Assembly (NCBI GenBank): GCA_016282375.1 | Contig: JAEEKI010000014.1 | Coordinates: 21,791-85,790 of the forward strand | Direction: 5' to 3' | Source: Caryophanales bacterium | Lineage (GTDB): Bacteria; Bacillota_I; Bacilli_A; RF39; UBA660 | Length of the DNA: 64,000 bases | Part shown: one piece after another, positions 50,982 to 60,399 of the stretch | Layout of the letters: each line of letters opens with the position of its first letter | How positions within the stretch are numbered: the first letter of the stretch is position 1 | Position numbers and translations under genes: made by a program | Notes under the pieces: model-generated | What the model was told of the DNA's origin: nothing | The model's input: the letters and a program-made list of their open reading frames with translations, nothing else | The model's database searches: none

Positions 50982-52240
50982 TTTTCGAAGAAATAAATGA
51001 AAAAGAATTTGAAGAATTTGCAAGGAATCACGAACATAAATGTTATTTACAAAGCACTAATGTTGGTAATTTGCGCAAAAGAAGTGGCTGGGAAGCCTAT
51101 TATCTAGGCGTCAAAGAAAACGATAGATTAATTGCTGCAACTCTCCTTTTGGCTAAAAAAAGACATATTAAGAAAGAATTCTATGCTATGCGTGGACCAC
51201 TTGTGGATTTTCGCGATGCTAAAGTATTAGATTTTTTCATTAATAATTTAAAAGAATTTGTCAAAACACATGGTGGTTACATGTTAAAAATTGATCCATA
51301 TATCGAAGAATTAGCGGTGGATAAAGATGGTCAACCGACAGGTGAATTTGACAATACAGACCTTAAAGATATTTTAAAGAGTCATGGATTTATTGAAACT
51401 AAAGCCGAAAAGATGTTAGACACTAACCAAGCAAAGTTTATGTATGTTATCGATTTAAATGGAACCATCGATGATATCATGAAAGATATGGAATCTAAAA
51501 CAAGACAAATGATACGTAAAAATGAAAAAAATGGTGTTGTCATTCGCGTGGGAGATAAAAAGGATATTCCCCTATTTACAGAAATCATGGAAAAAACCGG
51601 TGAAAGACGTGGCTTTGTCGAACGTGGAGAAAAGTTCTATACCGATATGTATGAATGTTTCGAAAAAGATAAGATGATTTCTCTAGTCTTTGCCGAATTA
51701 GACATAGATTTAGCTCGCGAAAATCTTCAAAAAGATAAAGATGAAATTGCTAAAGCGCAAAAAGAAAGAGAAATAAATCGTAAGAATGGAACATGTAATG
51801 AAAAAAAAGCAGCAATTAAAGAACAAGAAGAAAAAGTTCAACTAGAAAAAATAGTTAAAAAAGAAGAAGAACTGAATAATCTTGAACAAAAACATGGTAA
51901 AAGAATTCCACTTGGCGGCATCTTATATGTTATATATGAAAATGAAGTAGCTTCCCTTTTAGGTGGTTGCTTTGATGAATTTAGAGATTATCAACCATTT
52001 TATACCATTCATTATGAAATGATTAAATATGGGCTTGAAAATGGCTATAAACGCTATAATTTCTATGCTATTATCAATAAACTGGATAAGAATGATGATC
52101 AATATGGTATTTATGAATTTAAACGTGGTTTTGGTGGTCATGTCATGCAACTTCTTGGTGAATTTGTTTTACCTGTTGATAAATTGTTATTCAATTCATT
52201 AAGCATTGCTAGAAAAGTAAAAAAGATTCTAAAAAAATAA
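50978..52240 (+). CDS. FemABX-type peptidyltransferase 2
   Basis: MIFEEINEKEFEEFARNHEHKCYLQSTNVGNLRKRSGWEAYYLGV; ATGA overlap with the preceding gene. ORF track start 50936 is probably upstream of the true start. Confidence 0.88.
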   Translation: MIFEEINEKEFEEFARNHEHKCYLQSTNVGNLRKRSGWEAYYLGVKENDRLIAATLLLAKKRHIKKEFYAMRGPLVDFRDAKVLDFFINNLKEFVKTHGGYMLKIDPYIEELAVDKDGQPTGEFDNTDLKDILKSHGFIETKAEKMLDTNQAKFMYVIDLNGTIDDIMKDMESKTRQMIRKNEKNGVVIRVGDKKDIPLFTEIMEKTGERRGFVERGEKFYTDMYECFEKDKMISLVFAELDIDLARENLQKDKDEIAKAQKEREINRKNGTCNEKKAAIKEQEEKVQLEKIVKKEEELNNLEQKHGKRIPLGGILYVIYENEVASLLGGCFDEFRDYQPFYTIHYEMIKYGLENGYKRYNFYAIINKLDKNDDQYGIYEFKRGFGGHVMQLLGEFVLPVDKLLFNSLSIARKVKKILKK

Positions 52241-52255
52241 AACGAATCTTTTTTT
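52215..52255 (+). terminator. Probable terminator after FemABX 2
   Basis: aaaaaagattc ... gaatctttttttt inverted repeat ending in a T tract. Confidence 0.6.
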
Positions 52256-52294
52256 TTAGCAATAATTTGCTTATAATATAGATGGTGAATTAAA

Positions 52295-53548
52295 ATGAGC
52301 AGAATCGAAATACTTTCCGAAGATGAATATCGTACTTTCTTTAAGAAAGTTAAATATAATCACTTTTTACAAAGTTATGAATGGGGACAAGTTGCCCAAG
52401 AAAGAAAACAAGAACCATTATATCTTGGTTTAAAAGATGATAAAGGTAATATCAAAGCTGCATGTCTAGCTCTTCGCAAACATGTACCCTTTATTAATAA
52501 GAATTATTACTACTCTCCTCGTGGTGTTTTAATGGATTATAATGACTTTGACACTCTAAGAGAATTTACAATTTCTCTTAAAGATTATCTAAAAGAAAAT
52601 CACTCTATTTATTTTAAAATGGATCCTGCGATTGTTTATGAAGATATCGATCAAGAAGCTAATCCTATTGAAAACGGTCATAACAATTATCCATTATATG
52701 AACAACTAATCAGTTTAGGTTATCACCATAAAGGATTTAATAAAATGTTTGAAAATAACCAACCAAGATATACCTTTCGTATTGATACCACTAAGAGTTT
52801 TGATGAATTAGAAAAAAATATGAATAAATCTTTTTTAAAAAAGGTTAAAAAAAGTTATTATTATGAACTAGAAATAAGTCATGAATATGATAATGATAAG
52901 TTTTATGAATTAATGACTAATATTGCTAATAAGGATAACTTTTCTGGTAATTCCAAAAAGATGCACGAAACATTTGATAAAGTATTTAGTAAAGCAAATA
53001 TGGTTGAATATTTTACTATCAAAATCTATCCCGATAAGATTCTAGATAAAGTAAAAAAAGAATTAAAAGAGTTAAATCATGATATCGAAAGTGGTACTCT
53101 ATCCCAAGCTAAATTAAATGATGCCAAAGATAAAATTCCACGTCTAGAAAAAGATATTGCTAAATTTGAACCATATGCTGGTAAATATCCTGAAGGTATC
53201 ATCTCTCTTATTCAAGTTTGTCCTAAGACCTCCAAAGGAATGTGGATGGTATATATTGGAAACAATGATTTAGCTACCTACACTTTTGCTGTTAATCGCG
53301 ACTATTATGAAGCTGTTAAATATGCATCAGAAAATAATTTAGAATTCTTAGACTTATTTGGAACCGTTGGTGAACCTCATACAAAAGAACATAACTATGC
53401 GGGTATTCACGAATATAAAAGTAATCTTGGTGGAACATATACAGAGTTTATTGGTGAATTTGATTTAATAATAGATAAGTTTTGGTATAAAGTACTCCCT
53501 ATTATGATTAACGTTTATCGGAAGATTAAAAAAACTCGTAAAAAATAA
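52295..53548 (+). CDS. FemABX-type peptidyltransferase 3
   Basis: FLQSYEWGQVAQERKQEPLYLGLKDDKGNIKAACLAL; LDLFGTVGEPHTKEHNYAGIHEYKSNLGGTYTEFIGEFDL. Confidence 0.88.
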   Translation: MSRIEILSEDEYRTFFKKVKYNHFLQSYEWGQVAQERKQEPLYLGLKDDKGNIKAACLALRKHVPFINKNYYYSPRGVLMDYNDFDTLREFTISLKDYLKENHSIYFKMDPAIVYEDIDQEANPIENGHNNYPLYEQLISLGYHHKGFNKMFENNQPRYTFRIDTTKSFDELEKNMNKSFLKKVKKSYYYELEISHEYDNDKFYELMTNIANKDNFSGNSKKMHETFDKVFSKANMVEYFTIKIYPDKILDKVKKELKELNHDIESGTLSQAKLNDAKDKIPRLEKDIAKFEPYAGKYPEGIISLIQVCPKTSKGMWMVYIGNNDLATYTFAVNRDYYEAVKYASENNLEFLDLFGTVGEPHTKEHNYAGIHEYKSNLGGTYTEFIGEFDLIIDKFWYKVLPIMINVYRKIKKTRKK

Positions 53549-53563
53549 ATTTACGAGTTTTTT
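53530..53563. terminator. Bidirectional terminator overlapping the end of FemABX 3
   Basis: aaaaactcgtaaaaaataaatttacgagttttt hairpin. Confidence 0.8.
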
Positions 53564-53565
53564 AA

Positions 53566-54111
53566 TTATATTTTACTAACTTGATATGTTTCAACATCAA
53601 CAGAGGTTTCTTGACCAAATAAGTCGATAATAATAGTAAGACGATTGTTTTCTAAATCAATTTGATCGACTTTACCACTCATACCATTGAATGGACCATC
53701 AATAATATTAACAGTATCACCAATAGCAAGTTCAGATTCAATATTAACGCGGCTCATACCCATATTAGCTAAGATTTTATCTATCTCTTGAGGTAATAAA
53801 GGTGTTGGTTTAGCTCCTTTTCCTGATGAACCAATAAAACCGGTTACTCCTGGAGTATTACGTACAATATACCAAGCTTCATCAGTCATAATCATTTCAA
53901 CTAGAACATAACCAGGAAACATCTTTTTAACTTTTTCTTTTTTTACACCATCTTTTACTTCAACTTCCGTAGTTTCAGGAATAATTACACGAAAGATGTA
54001 ATCTTGCATACCCATTGATTCAGTACGCATTTCAAGTTTTTCTTTAACATTTAATTCATGACCAGAATATGTATTAACTACATACCATAGTTTTTCTCCA
54101 TCATTATACAT
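53566..54111 (-). CDS. nusG: Transcription termination/antitermination protein NusG
   Basis: WYVVNTYSGHELNVKEKLEMR, FPGYVLVEMIMTDEAWYIVRNTPGVTGFIG, KOW domain. ORF track start is 54135; MYNDGEKLWY is likelier. Confidence 0.95.
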   Translation of the reverse strand: MYNDGEKLWYVVNTYSGHELNVKEKLEMRTESMGMQDYIFRVIIPETTEVEVKDGVKKEKVKKMFPGYVLVEMIMTDEAWYIVRNTPGVTGFIGSSGKGAKPTPLLPQEIDKILANMGMSRVNIESELAIGDTVNIIDGPFNGMSGKVDQIDLENNRLTIIIDLFGQETSVDVETYQVSKI

Positions 54112-54112
54112 A

Positions 54113-54328
54113 TTAAATAAACCATCCTTTAACAACCGCTAATAATAAGTTAAGTAATAAGAAGAATCCTACAACAATAACGATTAACACAACCGTAGCA
54201 ATGGTATTTTTTAATACTTCTTTCCAAGTTGGCCATTTAACTAGTTTTAGTTCTTTACCTACACTTTTAAGATAACTATCTTTTTTAACTTTAGTATTTA
54301 CTTTTGTCTTTTTTGAAGTTTTTTCCAT
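54113..54328 (-). CDS. secE: Preprotein translocase subunit SecE
   Basis: ELKLVKWPTWKEVLKNTIATVVLIVIVVGFFLLLNLLLAVV; adjacent to nusG. Start approximated at MEKTSKKTK. Confidence 0.9.
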   Translation of the reverse strand: MEKTSKKTKVNTKVKKDSYLKSVGKELKLVKWPTWKEVLKNTIATVVLIVIVVGFFLLLNLLLAVVKGWFI

Positions 54329-54476
54329 AGTTCCTCCCAATAAAAAAAACACCTTTGTGTTCACTAATAATGTACTATATTATTAATAAATAGTCAAGTG
54401 TTTTTATATTTAATAAAAGACAAAATTTAATTTTGTTAGATAGCTACAAACAAAACGAGCACTAGCCTAAGACACA

Positions 54477-55598
54477 CTACTGCCTACAGTAAGCCTTGCC
54501 TCCAGAATTAACATAGCATGTATCTTCTATATCATCATCCCAGCAAACGACATTACCAATATAATTGATGTCGCAACCAAAGTCACCTACACTGCATCTA
54601 ATAACAAAGTCGCTTGCGGTACAGTTATCATCCATATCTATAATTACTCCTGCATCAGTAAATACTTGATAAATTGATTGTTTACCAGCTATTTGCTGAT
54701 CTGCATTTATTGTACCACCAAATAATGACGTTGTATATTGTGTATAAGGTTGAGATAAACATACTTCATGTCCTTGGATTGTTGCACATACATAGTACTT
54801 ACTACTATCTTGTCCTATATATACATTATGTCCTGTTGCGCTTCCGTTCGTTTGTAATGTGCCTCCATATGCAGGATATGTACATGGATTTGAAGATGTA
54901 CATACACTTGTATCAAACCAATATGACATTGCTGATGTACTAGAACCAGATGCTGTTCCTGCTACACATGAGACATTAGCAACTTTAAATCTTCCTGCAT
55001 ATGTTTTTCCTGACAATGTACTTTGATCGGCATTTACATTATAAAACTTACTTGTTAATGTCCATACCGCTGTCGATGTACTTGTTCCTGTACTATCTAT
55101 TTGCGCTCCTTGAATAATGGTGGCACTGTTTTGATTTCCGACTGCTACGCTTAGATCTGTTTCATTATGAATATTATTTGTTCCTTCAGATACATGTTCA
55201 TTACTTGCAAGTGCAGCTTGAATCGTAAATTCATTTCCCGTTACCCCACTGGAATGGGCTTGATATTTATCAGTCGATGTCCATTCATAAACTATATCAT
55301 AACTGCATACCATACTATATTCTGTATTGGCCGTGAAATTAACTGTTAAAGTTGTATTATTCTCGGCGGCTACATTATTACTGTTGGCTTTTTGCATGCT
55401 GGCTACAGTTATATCTAATGACATGTTTCCACCTAGGGTAACAAAGAACATATTATTTCTTTCTGTTACGGTATTGGCATTAACTACATTGCTTATATTT
55501 AATAATCCTGTGGCAAAATATGCATATGTAGCTATACCTATTACCGTAATCAATGTAACAGCTACTACAATAATTAATATTGTATTCTTTTTATTCAT
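54477..55598 (-). CDS. Secreted protein with SipW-type-like leader and Cys-rich divergent C-terminus (paralogue A)
   Basis: NTILIIVVAVTLITVIGIATYAYFATGLLNISNVVNANTVTERNN; C-terminal DNCTASDFVIRCSVGDFGCDINYIGNVVCWDDDIEDTCYVNSGGKAYCRQ. Confidence 0.7.
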   Translation of the reverse strand: MNKKNTILIIVVAVTLITVIGIATYAYFATGLLNISNVVNANTVTERNNMFFVTLGGNMSLDITVASMQKANSNNVAAENNTTLTVNFTANTEYSMVCSYDIVYEWTSTDKYQAHSSGVTGNEFTIQAALASNEHVSEGTNNIHNETDLSVAVGNQNSATIIQGAQIDSTGTSTSTAVWTLTSKFYNVNADQSTLSGKTYAGRFKVANVSCVAGTASGSSTSAMSYWFDTSVCTSSNPCTYPAYGGTLQTNGSATGHNVYIGQDSSKYYVCATIQGHEVCLSQPYTQYTTSLFGGTINADQQIAGKQSIYQVFTDAGVIIDMDDNCTASDFVIRCSVGDFGCDINYIGNVVCWDDDIEDTCYVNSGGKAYCRQ

Positions 55599-55823
55599 AT
55601 CTTATCACCATTATTATTTCCTATTATACTATATATATTCAAGCAACTATTTTTTTAAAAAAGAATTTTTATTCTAAAAACAAAAACTCTTCCTTTTTTC
55701 GGTGTGCCTACACTCAGGCCTGTGAACACATTCAGCTATTCCAATCTTGCCTATCGGCAAAATTAGATTTAAGATATTAAGATGTATCGGGACCGACTAA
55801 CGAACAAACCAAACAAACTACAA

Positions 55824-56981
55824 CTAACGATTTCGACAAAAGGCACGACCAAGTAGATCAACTGCACAGGACACATTCTCAGTTCTATCGTAACACTCGA
55901 CATTGCCATAGCTATCTACTTGACAGCCGAAGTAAGAACCTACAATGCAGCTAACGCCGTATTCACGCGCGACGCAATTATTATTGATATCAATTGTTAT
56001 TCCTACATCGATAAAGGCTTGGTAGATTGCTTGCTTAGCACTTGCTTGTTGTGCATTGGTAAAATCAACATTTGGTGTATGTCCATCGAGACCATATTGC
56101 GTATATGGTTGGCTTAAACATACTTCATGGCCATTACCATCATTTCCACATGCATAATATTTACTACTATCTTGGCCTATGTAGGCATTATGACCAGTTG
56201 CTGTTCCACTACTTTGTAATGTTCCTCCTGTCGCTGGATGGGTATAATTTGGTAACTGCTGACTTGTACTACTATCCCATGTCGATAATGTCGTTGAAAA
56301 CCAATATCCTGTTGGACCTGGTATTGTTACTGTACCTGCTGTACATGATACATTCGCTACTTTAAATCTACCAGCATATGTCTTACCTGATAAAGCACTT
56401 TGATCTTGACTTACATTATAAAACTTACTTGATAAAGTCCATACGGCTGTACTCATTGTATTTCCGGTTCCATCAATCTCAGCTCCACTTACAACTGTGG
56501 CACTATAATTTGTATATGACAAAGTTGATAAATCAGTTTCATTACTGATATTGTTTGTGCCTTCAGTTACATGGGCATTTGAGGCAAGTGTTCCTTGAAT
56601 TACAAACTCATTATCAGTTACTCCACTTGTATGAGATGTGTATTTATCGGTACTTGTCCATTCATATACTATATCATAGGTACACACCATACTATAGTCA
56701 GTGTTGGCGGTAAAATTAACCGTTAGTGTAGTAGAGTTATTGGCCGCTACGGTTCCATTATTGGCTTGTACCATATTCGCTGCTGTTATATTAAGAGACA
56801 TTCCTCCACCTAGGGTATCAAATACCATATTATTTCTTTCAGTAACTGTGTTGGCATTTGCTACATTAGTTATATTCATATTACCTGTGGAAAAGTATGC
56901 ATACGTTGCTCCAATTACTAAGGCCAATAATGTTATTATGGCTATTGTTATTAAGATAATGTTATTCTTTTTCATATACAC
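55824..56981 (-). CDS. Secreted protein with SipW-type-like leader and Cys-rich divergent C-terminus (paralogue B)
   Basis: NIILITIAIITLLALVIGATYAYFSTGNMNITNVANANTVTERNN; C-terminal NNCVAREYGVSCIVGSYFGCQVDSYGNVECYDRTENVSCAVDLLGRAFCRNR. Confidence 0.7.
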   Translation of the reverse strand: MYMKKNNIILITIAIITLLALVIGATYAYFSTGNMNITNVANANTVTERNNMVFDTLGGGMSLNITAANMVQANNGTVAANNSTTLTVNFTANTDYSMVCTYDIVYEWTSTDKYTSHTSGVTDNEFVIQGTLASNAHVTEGTNNISNETDLSTLSYTNYSATVVSGAEIDGTGNTMSTAVWTLSSKFYNVSQDQSALSGKTYAGRFKVANVSCTAGTVTIPGPTGYWFSTTLSTWDSSTSQQLPNYTHPATGGTLQSSGTATGHNAYIGQDSSKYYACGNDGNGHEVCLSQPYTQYGLDGHTPNVDFTNAQQASAKQAIYQAFIDVGITIDINNNCVAREYGVSCIVGSYFGCQVDSYGNVECYDRTENVSCAVDLLGRAFCRNR

Positions 56982-57125
56982 TCCTTTATTATTTTACTAT
57001 AATGAGTATATCATTCTTCAATAAAATGTGCAATATTCATTGTTCTTTAAAAGTAGACAAAAACATAAGATTATGCTATAATGCTTAATAGTTTTAAAGA
57101 ACTTTTATCAAGAAAGAAGGAAATT

Positions 57126-58799
57126 ATGAAAACAGAATTAGGCGAAACGTCTATTATTGCTTTAGGTGGCCTTGGTGAAGTTGGTAAAAATATGTATGTA
57201 ATCACCCATGAAGATGAAATATTAATTATAGATGCTGGAGTATTATTCCCTGAGGAAGACCTACTTGGTATCGACTATGTTATCCAAGATGTTACCTATT
57301 TAAAACAAAATGAAGATAAAATAAAGGCTCTTATTATAACGCATGGACATGAAGATCATATTGGCGGTATACCCTTCTTACTTCAAACAGTTAAGATTCC
57401 AAAAATATATGCTCCGAAGATTGCAGCTGATTTAATCAACAAGAAATTAACCGAAAGAAATATGCCTTATGATAATATGGAGATTATTACGAGTGACTTA
57501 GTATTAAAATATAAACACTTTGAAGTAGAATTTGTAAATACTACCCACTCTATTCCTGATAGTTATGCCATTGCCGTCCATACACCAAATGGTATCATAT
57601 TTGAAACTGGTGACTTTAAATTTGACTTAACTCCGATTGGACCAGTAGCCGACATTCATAAAATGGCTGAATTAGGGTCTAAAGGTGTTAAAGTTTTACT
57701 AAGTGATTCGACAAATGCTTTATCCGAAGGATATTCAAAAAGTGAAACCTCTGTTGATGGAACGTTAAATGATATTATATCTCGTCATCATGGTCGAGTA
57801 ATTATTGCAACCTTTGCTTCAAATATTTACCGTATTAAACATATTGTGGAAACATGTAAGCAATATGGCCGAAAAATTGTTGTTTTCGGAAGAAGTATGG
57901 AAAATGCCATTGAACTTGCTTTAAATAACAATCTAATCGATGATAGAAGCCAATTTATTGATGCATTTCAATCAAAGAATTTAAAAAGAAATGAAGTATG
58001 TATTCTTTGTACAGGTACCCAAGGTGAACCTCTTGCGGCTCTATCAAGAATTGCTAATGGTGTTCATAAACAAATTTCTCTATTAAATGATGACTTAGTT
58101 ATCTTCTCATCAAGTGCTATTCCTGGTAATGCTAATAGTATTAATAAGATAATTAATCAATTATACTTAAAAGGTGTTCGTGTATTTACCAATTCTGAAT
58201 TTAGTGATATCCATACATCAGGACATGCTAAAGAAGAAGAATTAAAATGGATGCTTAGAATTATTCAACCAGAATACTTTATGCCAATGCATGGTGAATA
58301 TCGAATGTTAAAAAAACATGGTGAAATAGCTGTATCATGTGGTGTTAATGAAAATAATATCATTATTGCCGAAAACGGTGATATCATTCGTATGAAAGAT
58401 GGCAAAGTTGAAAAAAGTGGTATGGTTCAAGCCGGGGATGTTTATGTTGATGGCTCAAGAATTGGCGATGTTGGTTCAGTTGTTATCAAAGATCGTAAAT
58501 TAATGAGTCATGATGGTATCTTAATTGCTATATTAAATATTAATACATTAACAAGGAAATTATTAATTAAACCTAATGTTACAGCTAGAGGCTTTGTTAT
58601 GGTTAATGAAAATCAAGAATTAATGAATAAAATAGAAAATAAAATATCTGAAATTGTTAACAATAATTTAACGAAATCTATTTATAGTTATACGGATCTA
58701 AAAAATCAAATTATTTTTGAACTATTACCATTTATTAATGAACTTACTGGTCGAAGACCAATTATCTTACCAGTTATTATGGAAGTTAATCAATCTTAA
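57126..58799 (+). CDS. rnj: Ribonuclease J
   Basis: SIIALGGLGEVGKNMYVI, THGHEDHIGGIPFLL, ILCTGTQGEPLAALSRIANG, HTSGHAKEEELKWMLRIIQPEYFMPMHGE. ORF track start 57081; MKTELGETS at 57126 likelier. Confidence 0.95.
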   Translation: MKTELGETSIIALGGLGEVGKNMYVITHEDEILIIDAGVLFPEEDLLGIDYVIQDVTYLKQNEDKIKALIITHGHEDHIGGIPFLLQTVKIPKIYAPKIAADLINKKLTERNMPYDNMEIITSDLVLKYKHFEVEFVNTTHSIPDSYAIAVHTPNGIIFETGDFKFDLTPIGPVADIHKMAELGSKGVKVLLSDSTNALSEGYSKSETSVDGTLNDIISRHHGRVIIATFASNIYRIKHIVETCKQYGRKIVVFGRSMENAIELALNNNLIDDRSQFIDAFQSKNLKRNEVCILCTGTQGEPLAALSRIANGVHKQISLLNDDLVIFSSSAIPGNANSINKIINQLYLKGVRVFTNSEFSDIHTSGHAKEEELKWMLRIIQPEYFMPMHGEYRMLKKHGEIAVSCGVNENNIIIAENGDIIRMKDGKVEKSGMVQAGDVYVDGSRIGDVGSVVIKDRKLMSHDGILIAILNINTLTRKLLIKPNVTARGFVMVNENQELMNKIENKISEIVNNNLTKSIYSYTDLKNQIIFELLPFINELTGRRPIILPVIMEVNQS

Positions 58800-58821
58800 C
58801 TTCCTTTTTTTATGCCTAAAA

Positions 58822-58845
58822 AAAGTAGATTTATAAATCTACTTT
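58822..58845. terminator. Bidirectional terminator between RNase J and LemA genes
   Basis: aaagtagatttataaatctacttt hairpin between convergent genes. Confidence 0.75.
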
Positions 58846-59373
58846 AACATATTCTTTTTGCTCATCATTAGCTCTGAAAAAGTCTTTAGTGGTCATATGA
58901 GTTGCTTTAGCAATGATATTCGAAGGAAAAGTCATAATTAAGTTGTTGTATAAAGTTACATTGGAGTTATAAAGTCTTCGAGAAGCTTGTAAATGTTCTT
59001 CGACATCCACGATTGCCTTTTGTAATTCTAAGAAATTAGTACTAGCTTTCAAGTCTGGATAGTTTTCCACTAAAGCATTTATTTTTTGTAAGTTACTATC
59101 CATTTTTTCATTTTCAGCAACTTTATCTTGTAAAGTCATCTCCTTACGAAGTCTAACTACCTCAAAAAGAGTTTCTTTTTCATGCTTAGTGTAGCCCTTT
59201 ACTACTTCAATCATTTTAGTTAATACATCATATCTTTTCGTTAATGCTATATCAATTCCTGAAAGTGATTCTTCAATTTTAATGATCATTCTTTTCATCT
59301 TATTAGATGTAGATATACACCATAAAACGATGATTAAAATAATAATTATTAATATAATAATTCCATAATTCAT
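58831..59373 (-). CDS. LemA family protein
   Basis: N-terminal TM; IDIALTKRYDVLTKMIEVVKGYTKHEKETLFEVVRLR...LVENYPDLKASTNFLELQ...ASRRLYNSNVTLYNNLIMTFPSNI. Confidence 0.92.
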   Translation of the reverse strand: MNYGIIILIIIILIIVLWCISTSNKMKRMIIKIEESLSGIDIALTKRYDVLTKMIEVVKGYTKHEKETLFEVVRLRKEMTLQDKVAENEKMDSNLQKINALVENYPDLKASTNFLELQKAIVDVEEHLQASRRLYNSNVTLYNNLIMTFPSNIIAKATHMTTKDFFRANDEQKEYVKVDL

Positions 59374-59378
59374 AAATA

Positions 59379-60311
59379 TTACTCCTTCTTAAACAAATCA
59401 TTATCTAGATTTAATTCATCAACAAAATCAGTGATGATTTTTATATCTTTAGTAATTAAATCGCTGATTTCTTTTTCATCAATCGGTTTTAGGACATTCC
59501 ATTCAAAAGAATCTTTTCCGTTATCTATGGCAACGTGTAAACGGTTATCTAAAAAACCTAACATCATATTTGAATTCAACTGATTACGTAGAGTTTTAAT
59601 TTTATCAATAAAATGAGGTGTCAAAAGATAAAAGGCATCATGTTCCATACTAGTATATACCGAAAACAATTTATTAAACTCCATGTCTTCCATCTTAACT
59701 TTAGAATACTTTTGACCCCATGGTAATCGATTTGCACAAAAGTTCTTACTAGCTACCTGAACATTAGCTTTAAAAGATTTATTGAAATCAAATATCATAT
59801 ATCTCCCTACAAAGATGGGAATATAAGTAACTGTTTTATGACCATCTGAATCTGTAGTTTCATGTCTTTCTTCGATTTCAAGATCAGATTGTTCAAAACT
59901 AATGTTTTTATATTTTCCTGATATATAGTCATTAGAGGAAAAAGAATCGGCAGTATCAAGAAAGCCATAATTATCTATATCACTTTCAGAGAATCCTTGA
60001 TTAACATTGTACTCTATTTCATCAAAAGTTTTTTTCAAGGCTGTAACAACAAAAACATTTTTAAAGATTTCTCTAAATTTAACCATATCTCGACCATTTA
60101 CTACTGTTTTAGTAATAGCACAAACGGCAAAACAGAATATTAGTTCGAAAAATAAAAAGAATGCCATCATTCTAAAATCCAAACGTGTGTTATTACTTAA
60201 TATGATAGTTATAGGTATAGCTATCACTGCTAGTACAGTAAAAATCGTATTAATCTTTTTGTTTTTTCTAATAATCTCATTTTGAATTTCTTTAAGTTCT
60301 CTAATGCTCAT
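59379..60311 (-). CDS. DUF3137-like membrane protein
   Basis: N-terminal double TM, YISGKYKNISFEQSDLEIEE...FVGRYMIFDFNKSFKANVQVASKNF; directly upstream of lemA. Confidence 0.7.
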   Translation of the reverse strand: MSIRELKEIQNEIIRKNKKINTIFTVLAVIAIPITIILSNNTRLDFRMMAFFLFFELIFCFAVCAITKTVVNGRDMVKFREIFKNVFVVTALKKTFDEIEYNVNQGFSESDIDNYGFLDTADSFSSNDYISGKYKNISFEQSDLEIEERHETTDSDGHKTVTYIPIFVGRYMIFDFNKSFKANVQVASKNFCANRLPWGQKYSKVKMEDMEFNKLFSVYTSMEHDAFYLLTPHFIDKIKTLRNQLNSNMMLGFLDNRLHVAIDNGKDSFEWNVLKPIDEKEISDLITKDIKIITDFVDELNLDNDLFKKE

Positions 60312-60377
60312 CTATATCTTACTCCATTTAACTATCTCTATTCTAACACATAATAGATAACTATTAAAGCATAAAAA

Positions 60378-60399
60378 AAGAAGCTTTATTTAGCTTCTT
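60378..60399 (-). terminator. Terminator overlapping the 3' end of rny
   Basis: aagaagctttatttagcttctt inverted repeat with T tract on the minus strand. Confidence 0.6.

Noticed and set aside
54477-55990. Diversity-generating retroelement variable regions at the 3' ends of the two secreted paralogues
   Set aside because: No reverse transcriptase or template repeat is visible in the window. The two 3' ends also differ at many non-adenine and synonymous positions (GGT/GGC, TTT/TTC, TGT/TGC), which adenine-specific mutagenesis from a common template would not produce.
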